DNA of 64,000 nt from an uncultured Clostridia bacterium (GTDB lineage Bacteria > Bacillota > Clostridia > Peptostreptococcales > Anaerovoracaceae), in the NCBI GenBank assembly GCA_945928865.1, contig CAMENZ010000004.1, positions 62,001 through 126,000 on the forward strand. Reading direction: 5' to 3'. The notes below the pieces were generated by a model. The model saw only the letters and a list, made by a program, of their open reading frames with translations. It ran no database searches and was not told where the DNA came from. This document shows, piece by piece, positions 34,387 to 42,599 of this stretch (the stretch's first letter is position 1; each line of letters starts with the position of its first letter). The translations under genes were made by a program, and so were the position numbers.

Positions 34387-34461
34387 TTGCTTATATATAG
34401 TTTTTTATTGTAATTTTTTAGTTTTTTACCACTATTATGACAAAATCCCTTCAAAAATACC

Positions 34462-34641
34462 CTAGATACGAGTCAATAGCCAAATAAAACCACCAAAAAC
34501 TACGGCATAGCACAACCAAATGAGTGCCCCTGCCTTTAAAGCCCCCAGTATTACAGTAAACCTTTCCTTATTAGAAAGCTCTACCTTTTCCCAAGGTCTA
34601 TCATTTTTGTAATCTCTTTCTTCATCGTCGCTATAAAACAT
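34462..34641 (-). CDS. small membrane protein (59 aa) downstream of oppF
   Basis: An ATG at 34641 with AGG six bases upstream opens a 59-codon frame. The first half is acidic and hydrophilic (YSDDEERDYKNDRPWEKVEL); residues 28-58 are hydrophobic, with about one long or two short helices (FTVILGALKAGALIWLCYAV, FGGFIWLLTRI). It lies seven bases after oppF and before the terminator, so it is the last gene of the opp operon. I do not recognise it; a small subunit or modulator of the transporter is possible. Confidence 0.7.
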   Translation of the reverse strand: MFYSDDEERDYKNDRPWEKVELSNKERFTVILGALKAGALIWLCYAVVFGGFIWLLTRI

Positions 34642-34648
34642 CTCTTAC

Positions 34649-35695
34649 CTATTTTTCTGTACTTTCAACTACTACTTCATCAACTTCCGCATTGATATCT
34701 TCTACAATAGTTCCCTGATTTTCATAGAGGTGGCAAACTACATAGTGACCTGGCTCAATTTCTCTCTGAATCGGCACTTCTGTCTTGCATTTTTCCATAC
34801 ACTGTGCACATCTTGTATGGAATTTACAACCTGATGGCGGATTTGCAGGAGAAGGAATAGCTCCTTCCAGAACAATTCTATTTTGCTCAGCCTTAGGATC
34901 CGGAATTGGAATAGCTGAGAAAAGAGCCTGTGTATATGGGTGTAACGGATTTTTAAATATATCATCTGTTTCGCCATATTCTACTAAACTTCCCAAGTAC
35001 ATAACACCTACTGTATCAGATATATGCTCTACAACTGAAAGGTCATGAGATATAAATAAATAAGTAAGCTTATACTTTTCCTGTAAATCCTTAAGTAAGT
35101 TAATAATCTGTGCCTGAATTGATACGTCTAATGCGGAAACAGGTTCATCACAAACTATAAATTCAGGATTTAAAGCTAAAGCTCTGGCAATACAAATACG
35201 CTGACGCTGCCCGCCGGAGAATTCATGTGGATAACGATCCTTATGGAAAGGCTGTAAACCACAGTTAGCCATAACTTCATCTATATATTCTTCATATTTT
35301 TCCTTAGGAACGATATTATGTTCTCTTACAGCTTCACCAATGATTTCGCCTATAGGCATTCTTGGTTGAAGAGATGAAAATGGATCCTGGAAAATAATCT
35401 GCATTTCTGTTCTAAGATCTCTCATTTCCTTACTGGACATATCATAAACTTCTTTACCGTTAAAAAGTACGGCTCCGTCTGTTTTGTCCCCTGAAAGTCT
35501 TAAAATAGTTCTACCTGTAGTAGTTTTACCACAACCGGATTCGCCTACCAGACCCATAGTAGTACCTCTCTCTAAGTTAAAGGTTACTCCGTCTACCGCT
35601 TTAACATGATTAGTTACACGGTTGAACATTCCGCCTTTAATAGGGAAGTATTTCTTTAAGTTTTTGACTTGAAGGATATAATCTTTATTTTCCAT
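34649..35695 (-). CDS. oppF: oligopeptide ABC transporter ATP-binding protein OppF
   Basis: 348 residues: Walker A GESGCGKTTTGRTI, Q-loop IIFQDPFSSLQPRM, signature FSGGQRQRICIARAL, Walker B EFIVCDEPVSALD, and the oligopeptide-specific C-terminal cysteine region (CKFHTRCAQCMEKCKTE) that binds an Fe-S cluster in DppD/OppD-type ATPases. It overlaps oppD by one base. Confidence 0.94.
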   Translation of the reverse strand: MENKDYILQVKNLKKYFPIKGGMFNRVTNHVKAVDGVTFNLERGTTMGLVGESGCGKTTTGRTILRLSGDKTDGAVLFNGKEVYDMSSKEMRDLRTEMQIIFQDPFSSLQPRMPIGEIIGEAVREHNIVPKEKYEEYIDEVMANCGLQPFHKDRYPHEFSGGQRQRICIARALALNPEFIVCDEPVSALDVSIQAQIINLLKDLQEKYKLTYLFISHDLSVVEHISDTVGVMYLGSLVEYGETDDIFKNPLHPYTQALFSAIPIPDPKAEQNRIVLEGAIPSPANPPSGCKFHTRCAQCMEKCKTEVPIQREIEPGHYVVCHLYENQGTIVEDINAEVDEVVVESTEK

Positions 35696-36846
35696 TATTC
35701 TTCACCTCCATTGTCCTTATAATGTCTGTAGCAACTTACTTCGTGAGTATCACTTAACTTTACAAAGCAAGGATATTCGCCACTACAAGGTTCGATAGCC
35801 ATTTCGCAACGATCCTTAAAGTAACAATAGTTAGGCATATTGATAGGGTTAGGAACCTTACCCGGAATAGAGTAAAGTTTATCTACCTTCTTACCAACTA
35901 CAGGTTTTGATGCCATAAGACCGATAGTATATGGGTGAGCCGGATTTTCGAAAATTTCTTCAGCAGTGCCCTTTTCAACTACTCTACCTGCATACATTAC
36001 TACGACAAAATCTGCCATTTCAGCAATTACACCTAAGTCATGAGTAATCAAAACTATAGATGAATTTATTCTATCCTTAAGACTTCTCAAAAGGTCTAAA
36101 ATCTGTGCCTGAATAGTTACGTCTAAGGCAGTAGTCGGCTCATCGGCAATAATAACTTTAGGGTTGCAAGCTAGGGCAATAGCAATCATTACACGCTGAC
36201 GCATACCACCTGAAAGTTCGTGAGGGAACATAGAATATACTCCTTCACTATTAGCAATTCCAACCATTTCTAAAAGTTCTAATGTTCTAGCCTTCATATC
36301 AGCTTCTGTCTTTCCTTCGCCATCATGAAGTGCTATAACTTCTTCAATCTGTTCTCCAATACGGAAAACAGGGTTTAAACTTGTCATCGGTTCTTGGAAA
36401 ATCATAGAAATATGATTTCCTCTCAATTTCTGCATAGCTTCAATTGGAACCTTAGGAATGTCATAAGCCTTTTTACCTAAGTTTAACCTAATTTCACCCT
36501 CTACGATTTGACCCTGTGGTCTCTGAAGAAGCTGCATAATAGAAAGGCTGGTTACAGATTTACCGCAACCTGACTCTCCTACAACTCCAACAGTCTTACC
36601 TAGAGGTACATTAAAGGAAACTCCATCTACAGCCTTTACTACTCCCACATCAGAGAAGAAATAAGTATGTAAATTGTCAATTTCCAATGAGTTATTAAAG
36701 TCATGCATCTTTGTACGATATTCCTCCTCAGGAACATTCTTACGCTTATGCTGTTTTTCTAATTTATCAGTTATTTTACGATTTTCCTTCGCTATACGGC
36801 GGGATTCTTTCGCAGATAAATAACCTTCACCTTTTTTCTTTGCCAT
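35695..36846 (-). CDS. oppD: oligopeptide ABC transporter ATP-binding protein OppD
   Basis: 383 residues. An unusual basic N-terminal extension of about 45 residues (KKKGEGYLSAKESRRIAKEN) precedes the ATPase: Walker A GESGCGKSVTSLSI, Q-loop IFQEPMTSLNPVF, signature LSGGMRQRVMIAIAL, Walker B VIIADEPTTALD, and the C-terminal cysteine motif YCYFKDRCEMAIEPC. It partners OppF as the second nucleotide-binding subunit. Confidence 0.94.
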   Translation of the reverse strand: MAKKKGEGYLSAKESRRIAKENRKITDKLEKQHKRKNVPEEEYRTKMHDFNNSLEIDNLHTYFFSDVGVVKAVDGVSFNVPLGKTVGVVGESGCGKSVTSLSIMQLLQRPQGQIVEGEIRLNLGKKAYDIPKVPIEAMQKLRGNHISMIFQEPMTSLNPVFRIGEQIEEVIALHDGEGKTEADMKARTLELLEMVGIANSEGVYSMFPHELSGGMRQRVMIAIALACNPKVIIADEPTTALDVTIQAQILDLLRSLKDRINSSIVLITHDLGVIAEMADFVVVMYAGRVVEKGTAEEIFENPAHPYTIGLMASKPVVGKKVDKLYSIPGKVPNPINMPNYCYFKDRCEMAIEPCSGEYPCFVKLSDTHEVSCYRHYKDNGGEE

Positions 36847-36861
36847 AAAAATCCCTCCTTC

Positions 36862-38547
36862 CTATCTCTTCATCTTAGGGTCAAACGCATCACGAAGACC
36901 GTCACCTACCAAGTTAAATGCTAATACTGTGAGAAGTAACAGCACTCCTGCAGGAATCCAAATAAACCAATATGTTGTTAATACGAAAGTATTATTTACA
37001 TCATTTATAATATTACCCCATGAAGCAAATGGGAACTTAACACCTAGACCTAAGAAGGAAAGGGTTGCTTCTGTAATAATTACACCACCTAATGACATAG
37101 TACAGTTTACAATAAGCTGTGGAATTACATTAGGAATAAGGTGCTTAAATATTCTGCTGGAAATCTTAATACCTGTAGCTTCAGTTGCTGTCATAAATTC
37201 CTGTTCTCTTAAAGTCAAAATCTGACCTCTAACAAGTCTTGCTATAGCAGCCCAACCTAATATACCTAAAATAAGCATTAAGTAAATCATTCTCATTGTA
37301 GGGTCTACACGCTGTGCATCCATAGCTGCACCAAGTATAATGATTATAGGCATAGATGGCAAGCAGTAGAAAATATCTACCATACGCATAATTAAACCAT
37401 CAATCCAGCCACCGAAGTAACCGGCAACACCACCTAATATTACACCTAAAGCAGTTTCAATAAACACTACGATAAAACCGATAAGAAGAGAAACTCTTCC
37501 GCCATACATAAGACGGGTTAACATATCCATACCATATTTATCAGTTCCAAACCAGTGTGCCTTACTTGGTTCAGAATATGTATCATATTTATGAGTTTCT
37601 ATTGACTGAAGAATTTCCCAAGTATTCTTAGAAGCCTTAAATTCTATATCATATTCTGCAGTTGCCTTGTTTTCTTTCTTAGAATCTTCAGGCATTTCCA
37701 TGTTTTCTGCAGGCATATCCATATTTTCAGACATCATACCTGTAGAATCTGCTGAATCCGTCATAGGTTCTTCAGTATTTTCTTCTTCAACAATTAAATT
37801 TTCATCTGTATAAGTAAACTTTTTCTCATTAGCTTCAATGGCTGATAAAAGTTTGTCTTTAAAGTCACGGCTTAAAACGATATCCGGCATAAGAGCCTTA
37901 ACAATATATCTGCTTACATAAGCAGTTTCTTTTCCATTCTTAAGAATGTTGCCCTTTTCGTCCATTTCATACTTAACTCCATCAGCATTAAAGGACTTCT
38001 TTTCATTAGCAAATGCCTTAAGAGCATTATACTTAAAGTCGAAAGAGAATTGATCAGTTCCTGTAGTAGAGTTTACAATATCCTTGAAGCAAATTCCTAA
38101 AACTTCTCCACCTAAGGAAACGCTATAGAAATCTTGTCCTTCTTTTTCGATTTTGTAAGAAGCTCCATCATAAGAGAACTGTGACTTACCCTGTATAATT
38201 GCTAACATTGTCTGTGCCTGAACAGAAGAATCAAAGGCAGAAGCATTGGAAGTTGCATATCTAAACTCTGTATTTTGAGTAACAGCAGCGAATTCCTTTC
38301 TCTGTGCTTCTTCACGATAGAAGAACTGATCCTGTCCATACGGAGATATTAAACCTCCAATAAAGGAAAAGACAAACATGAAAATCAATATGCCCATTCC
38401 TATAACAGCGATTCTATTTCTAAAGAATCTCTTAGTAACTAAAGCTCCCGGTGAAAGGGCTTTAACACGACGGTCGTCGTTTAAAGAATACTTTTCTGTA
38501 GAAGTTTCAGGCTGATTTGTTTTTATTTCTTTTTCATCATTTTTCAT
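36862..38547 (-). CDS. oppC: oligopeptide ABC transporter permease OppC with large insertion
   Basis: At 561 residues this is nearly twice the usual length. Membrane helix 1 is at about 44-66; the normal permease resumes at about 329 with HWFGTDKYGMDMLTRLMYGG and contains the EAA loop ATEATGIKISSRIFKHLIPN. The roughly 255 extra residues between them should lie outside the membrane. They include repeated KSFNADGVKYEMDEKG-like beta segments and a methionine-rich, acidic stretch at 262-286 (MMSENMDMPAENMEMPED). Neighbouring opp genes are of normal type. Confidence 0.92.
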   Translation of the reverse strand: MKNDEKEIKTNQPETSTEKYSLNDDRRVKALSPGALVTKRFFRNRIAVIGMGILIFMFVFSFIGGLISPYGQDQFFYREEAQRKEFAAVTQNTEFRYATSNASAFDSSVQAQTMLAIIQGKSQFSYDGASYKIEKEGQDFYSVSLGGEVLGICFKDIVNSTTGTDQFSFDFKYNALKAFANEKKSFNADGVKYEMDEKGNILKNGKETAYVSRYIVKALMPDIVLSRDFKDKLLSAIEANEKKFTYTDENLIVEEENTEEPMTDSADSTGMMSENMDMPAENMEMPEDSKKENKATAEYDIEFKASKNTWEILQSIETHKYDTYSEPSKAHWFGTDKYGMDMLTRLMYGGRVSLLIGFIVVFIETALGVILGGVAGYFGGWIDGLIMRMVDIFYCLPSMPIIIILGAAMDAQRVDPTMRMIYLMLILGILGWAAIARLVRGQILTLREQEFMTATEATGIKISSRIFKHLIPNVIPQLIVNCTMSLGGVIITEATLSFLGLGVKFPFASWGNIINDVNNTFVLTTYWFIWIPAGVLLLLTVLAFNLVGDGLRDAFDPKMKR

Positions 38548-38560
38548 TTCAACCCCTCCT

Positions 38561-39562
38561 CTACGCTATTCTTACACGTGGGTCTACCACGGCATATAAA
38601 ATATCAGAAATCAAGTTTCCTAATAATGTTAAAATTGACATAAATACTAGGTAGAACATGGAGAAAGGAATATCTCCCGCTATCATAGCATGATAGGAAA
38701 CGAAGCCGATACCCGGAATACCGAATAAAGTTTCTGTAATTAGGGCACCTGCAAAAAGTCCCGGCAATGAACCACCTATAACTGTAACCAACGGAATTAA
38801 GGTATTCCTGAAGGCATGATGATATATAACAGATTTTTCAGATAAGCCTTTAGCTCTAGCTGTTCTTACAAAATCTGCATTTAAAACTTCCAGCATATTA
38901 GTTCTAGTATAACGCATAAGAGAACCCATACTTATAACTACCAAAGTAACTATAGGAAGTACCAAGTGATTTCCCTTATCCATAAGCTGTCCAAATACAG
39001 ACATTGTATCATAGTCTCTACTAATTAAACCGTAGAGGTCGAACCAACCTAACTTTACTGAAAAAAGTAATTTCAATAATGACGCAAAGAAGAAAGTTGG
39101 TAAGGATATACCCGCTAACGCTACAATAGAAATAGTATAGTCCGCTCTGCTGTACTGCTTAGTTGCAGCGATAATTCCTAAAGGAATAGCGATGACTATT
39201 TCTAAGAAGAAAGCTATAAATCCCATAACGAACGACAACCATACAGTGTCATTAAACTTCTGTAGGACAGGTACTGTATAGAACCAGCTGTCCCCAAATT
39301 GCCCAGTTAATGCTTGACCAATCCAAGCAAAAAAGCCTACAATAATCCCCTTATCCAAGTTATACATTACTTTTAGCTGAGCCATCCATTCTTCAAAGCT
39401 CTTAGAGTTAGGCTGCATTGACTTCTGACGAGCAATACTCTCAATATATGAAGTCGGCAAGCATCTCATAAGAGCATAAATAATAAATGCTACAAAAAAC
39501 AAGATAACTACTGAAACAAGGACTCTCTTTAATACGTACTTACGCACTTTATAATCCTCCAT
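38561..39562 (-). CDS. oppB: oligopeptide ABC transporter permease OppB
   Basis: 333 residues with six membrane helices and the family's EAA motif near the end (VLNADFVRTARAKGLSEKSVIYHHAFRN), followed by GIPGIGFVSYHAM. It forms the translocation pore with OppC. Confidence 0.94.
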   Translation of the reverse strand: MEDYKVRKYVLKRVLVSVVILFFVAFIIYALMRCLPTSYIESIARQKSMQPNSKSFEEWMAQLKVMYNLDKGIIVGFFAWIGQALTGQFGDSWFYTVPVLQKFNDTVWLSFVMGFIAFFLEIVIAIPLGIIAATKQYSRADYTISIVALAGISLPTFFFASLLKLLFSVKLGWFDLYGLISRDYDTMSVFGQLMDKGNHLVLPIVTLVVISMGSLMRYTRTNMLEVLNADFVRTARAKGLSEKSVIYHHAFRNTLIPLVTVIGGSLPGLFAGALITETLFGIPGIGFVSYHAMIAGDIPFSMFYLVFMSILTLLGNLISDILYAVVDPRVRIA

Positions 39563-39579
39563 TCTGATGTTAGAATTTA

Positions 39580-39625
39580 CTACACATCAAGCAAAAGCGT
39601 TTTTTGGCTTCTCCTTGATATGTAG
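39580..39625 (-). promoter_or_regulatory. intercistronic hairpin between oppA and oppB (proximal to oppB)
   Basis: On the minus strand CTACATATCAAG pairs with CTTGATGTGTAG (one G-U pair) around a 22-base loop. There is no T-tract, so it is more likely an RNA-stability or processing element than a terminator. Confidence 0.5.
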
Positions 39626-39637
39626 TTTTTTACAACA

Positions 39638-39671
39638 CTAAACCCGGCGATCCTAAAATCGCTGGGTTTAG
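39638..39671 (-). promoter_or_regulatory. intercistronic hairpin just after oppA
   Basis: CTAAACCCAGCGAT pairs with ATCGCCGGGTTTAG (one G-U pair) with a six-base loop, 33 bases past oppA and without a following T-tract. Such a hairpin can protect the upstream oppA message and raise binding-protein levels over the membrane subunits. Confidence 0.55.
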
Positions 39672-39703
39672 ATATGTTTTATGAAATATTTTATTAAATA
39701 TCG

Positions 39704-41962
39704 CTATTTCATTTCAAGTTTTTCAATTTCTGAATACCAGTTATAGAAAGTTGTAATATCAGGTGTTACAGTATCCATATTAATCTTCTGAGGATTAAAT
39801 ACGATAGCGTTCTGTCTCTGATATACAGGAACTTCTACTGCCCAATCAACTATAATGTCTAAGCAAGCCTTATATACTGACTTACGATAAGTAGTATCGA
39901 AGGAAGCACGAGCATCTAAGATAAGCTTATTTAACTTCATATCGTTGATTTCATAGTGATAATTGGATCCGCCTGCCTTCATTCCGTTCATTCCGGAGAA
40001 GTAAACCTGATACATATCAGGATCTGGAGTTGCACCCCATGCAGCAGCCCAGATATCAACCTGACCGGCTTCTAATTTATCCCAAAGTTCTGAACCATTA
40101 GCTAAGTCTCTTACTAATAGCTTCATACCGATTTTTTCTAATGCCTTGGAAGATTCAGAGAATACCATGAATGTTGGGTGGTCTCCTGTTCCATCTGCAG
40201 GAATCATTGCTTCATATTCCATCTTAGCACCCTTAGGAGCAGCAGTAATCTTTCCATCCTTAACTGTATAACCGGCAGCTTCGAAGTAGCCTAATGCAGC
40301 CTTTAATGCAGCAGCATACCTATCTTCAGCCTTCATATCTGAAGTGTAGATGTCCTTACCCTTTACATCCTGAGAGAATGCAACCTTATAACCATCATCT
40401 GTAGTCTGTGGTGCAGCCCAAGATGTATCGGAAATTGGATAGTTGATAATGGAAGCAGCTTCTCCATAATAGGAGTCGATAGCTACGTTTCTGTAAGCAG
40501 CAAATACTGTTGCGAATGCTTTACGAAGGTTCTTAGAAGCTTCTGAACCTCTATCATTTCCAACTATAACATTCTTAGAGTTAATTCCGATATAACCATA
40601 TCCAAGGTTATTTACTGTACTTACCTGAATCTTATCTCCATTAAGTTCTCCACCATTTGCCTTCTGAATAGCCTTAACTGTATCAGCAGAGAAAGCTGGG
40701 TCTGTAATATCGATAGTACCGGTTGTTATACCGTTTAACTTATCTGTTTCCTGAGTTTCTAAGAAGTTCATATACTTAACCTTAGGTTCGCCCAAGAAAT
40801 AATTTTCATTAGCTTCAAATCTAACTGTACCGCTTTCGTACTTAACAAATTTATAAGGACCTGCTCCTAAAGGCTTAGTTGTCTTAGCCTTTATAGATGA
40901 TAAATCACCCTTTGTAAATCCAAACTTGTTATTGTCGTAATCATACATAGCCTTATCACCATAGTAGTGTAAAGGTGCTACATATACAGCTAACTGATAA
41001 ATAGCTGCAGCATCAACCTTAGTCAATGTAACTCTTAAGGAGTTGTCGCCTGTTTTTTCGATACCTTCAATGTTGTCAGCAGACTTACCGGTCTGAACAC
41101 CGGCATTAATTTCATCAGCCTTATCGCCTAAAGCTGTATCGATGAAAGTTCCGATACCGTCACTTGCTTTTTCTCCATCAATAGCAGCCATATCATAACC
41201 ATATTTCTTTACTATTTCAGCAAAGAAATCAGCAGCAGTTGCATCATCTTTTAAAGTGAAACCCCAGTTAGCAGCACATTTAGCCACTGAGTCGCCTTCT
41301 TCATTATATCCGGCTGAGATACAGTAGTCTGCGATGGACTGAGCGAAAGCAGCACCACCTTCATCAAAAGCAATCCAGTATGCATCATACTGTTCCTGAG
41401 TGAAGTATTCGTTTTCCTTATAACCTTCTCTCTTTGTTGCAAGAATAAGTTTAGCACGACTTTCAACACCGGCTCTGTATTCTGCTAAACCTTTAATAGG
41501 TAATGCAAAGAATGTAGTAGTTCCTGAGTATGTAGGGTCTGCAAATGCGTACATTGAGAAAATTACATCATCTACAGTTACAGGTTCTCCATCAGAGAAT
41601 TTTACATCATCACGAAGTGTAAAGTCATAAACTACACTACCGTCTTTCTTTTCAGTTATTTCACAATTTGCAAGACCATTATAAGTATAATCTGTTCCAT
41701 TATAGCTTACAACTTCTCCGTCCTTACTGTTTAAGAGAACTGCACCCTGTCTATCTGTTGGAAGTAAAGATAAAGCTGTCATCTTCCATACATCTTCATC
41801 ATATGCAGTTTCTGAGAAGAATTGTGAGAATTTGCTGTTGAATGGTGCATATCCTACTACCAATGTATCATTACCACCGGAAGATCCACCACAACCTGCA
41901 AGGAAGCAGAAGCACATTACGAAGCAAAGCGCTAATGCTAAGATTTTTTTTGTCTTGTTCAT
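39704..41962 (-). CDS. oppA: oligopeptide-binding lipoprotein OppA
   Basis: 752 residues with a lipoprotein signal (lipobox LAGC, cysteine 24). The mature protein is an SBP_bac_5-type peptide-binding fold (DFTLRDDVKFSDGEPVTVDDVIFS, TKPLGAGPYKFVKYESG, WAAAWGATPDPDMYQVYFSG). It is about 150 to 200 residues longer than typical OppA; the extra material lies around 150-290, within lobe I. It delivers peptides to OppBC and is the first of the five opp genes, with GGAGG upstream. Confidence 0.93.
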   Translation of the reverse strand: MNKTKKILALALCFVMCFCFLAGCGGSSGGNDTLVVGYAPFNSKFSQFFSETAYDEDVWKMTALSLLPTDRQGAVLLNSKDGEVVSYNGTDYTYNGLANCEITEKKDGSVVYDFTLRDDVKFSDGEPVTVDDVIFSMYAFADPTYSGTTTFFALPIKGLAEYRAGVESRAKLILATKREGYKENEYFTQEQYDAYWIAFDEGGAAFAQSIADYCISAGYNEEGDSVAKCAANWGFTLKDDATAADFFAEIVKKYGYDMAAIDGEKASDGIGTFIDTALGDKADEINAGVQTGKSADNIEGIEKTGDNSLRVTLTKVDAAAIYQLAVYVAPLHYYGDKAMYDYDNNKFGFTKGDLSSIKAKTTKPLGAGPYKFVKYESGTVRFEANENYFLGEPKVKYMNFLETQETDKLNGITTGTIDITDPAFSADTVKAIQKANGGELNGDKIQVSTVNNLGYGYIGINSKNVIVGNDRGSEASKNLRKAFATVFAAYRNVAIDSYYGEAASIINYPISDTSWAAPQTTDDGYKVAFSQDVKGKDIYTSDMKAEDRYAAALKAALGYFEAAGYTVKDGKITAAPKGAKMEYEAMIPADGTGDHPTFMVFSESSKALEKIGMKLLVRDLANGSELWDKLEAGQVDIWAAAWGATPDPDMYQVYFSGMNGMKAGGSNYHYEINDMKLNKLILDARASFDTTYRKSVYKACLDIIVDWAVEVPVYQRQNAIVFNPQKINMDTVTPDITTFYNWYSEIEKLEMK

Positions 41963-42033
41963 TTTTTTCCTCCTTTAGCTTAAGTTAATAAAATTTGAGC
42001 TAATATATAAACGAATCTTTTTCGTTTATGACT

Positions 42034-42597
42034 TTAATTATCGCTCTCTAAAGAGCCGTTTTTTTCGTAGGTTGTATTACCTACCAGATTTTTAATATTA
42101 AAGGCTACCGCCATAACTAAAACCTTAAGTACTAAATATATTACCGTAGCTAATATCTTTCCCTCAAAACCATTTAAAATTACATATATGAGATTACCCA
42201 CCAGCCCCATAGTACCACCTACGAAACCTACCATAACTCTAATTGGCATTTTTTCAAAAGAAGCCTTGTAAATATATTCTCTTATTCTTTCACCCTGCTT
42301 ATAAAACTGGATGAAAGCCCACAAATAAGTTCCTGTACCACCCACTTCTATTATGTACGGTAAGATAACATAGAAACTATTTGTAATGCCTGCCCCCTCT
42401 AAAAGACCACCTGAAATAGTTGAAATCACTAATATAGAAGTGAACAGAAGCAAATTTCTCTTTAATAAGGTTAAATTCATGGATTTTGCACCGGATTTGA
42501 ATATAAAATAGGAACCTTGATAAGTATATTTCCCATTTACATCCGGCTTAAAGTCTCTTAAATAGGCTTTCTTACTTTTCTTATTTTCTTTATCCAT
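42034..42597 (-). CDS. hypothetical four-helix membrane protein
   Basis: 187 residues: a basic hydrophilic N-terminus (about 1-45) and four hydrophobic segments near 47-70, 76-100, 118-142 and 148-168, ending in a polar tail. I do not recognise the family. Its ATG begins two bases after the pepF stop, and oppA follows 70 bases later, so it sits between a peptide-cleaving enzyme and a peptide importer. A short ATAAACG/CGTTTAT hairpin at 42007-42029 follows it. Confidence 0.75.
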   Translation of the reverse strand: MDKENKKSKKAYLRDFKPDVNGKYTYQGSYFIFKSGAKSMNLTLLKRNLLLFTSILVISTISGGLLEGAGITNSFYVILPYIIEVGGTGTYLWAFIQFYKQGERIREYIYKASFEKMPIRVMVGFVGGTMGLVGNLIYVILNGFEGKILATVIYLVLKVLVMAVAFNIKNLVGNTTYEKNGSLESDN

Positions 42598-42599
42598 AA

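Noticed and set aside
35695..36846. OppD N-terminal extension as a separate small gene
   Set aside because: The extension is in frame with a good ATG at 36846 and no alternative ribosome binding site was found at the next methionine.
42007..42029. Terminator between the 187-aa membrane protein and oppA
   Set aside because: ATAAACG/CGTTTAT is only seven AT-rich pairs and lacks a T-tract, so it should not stop transcription into oppA.
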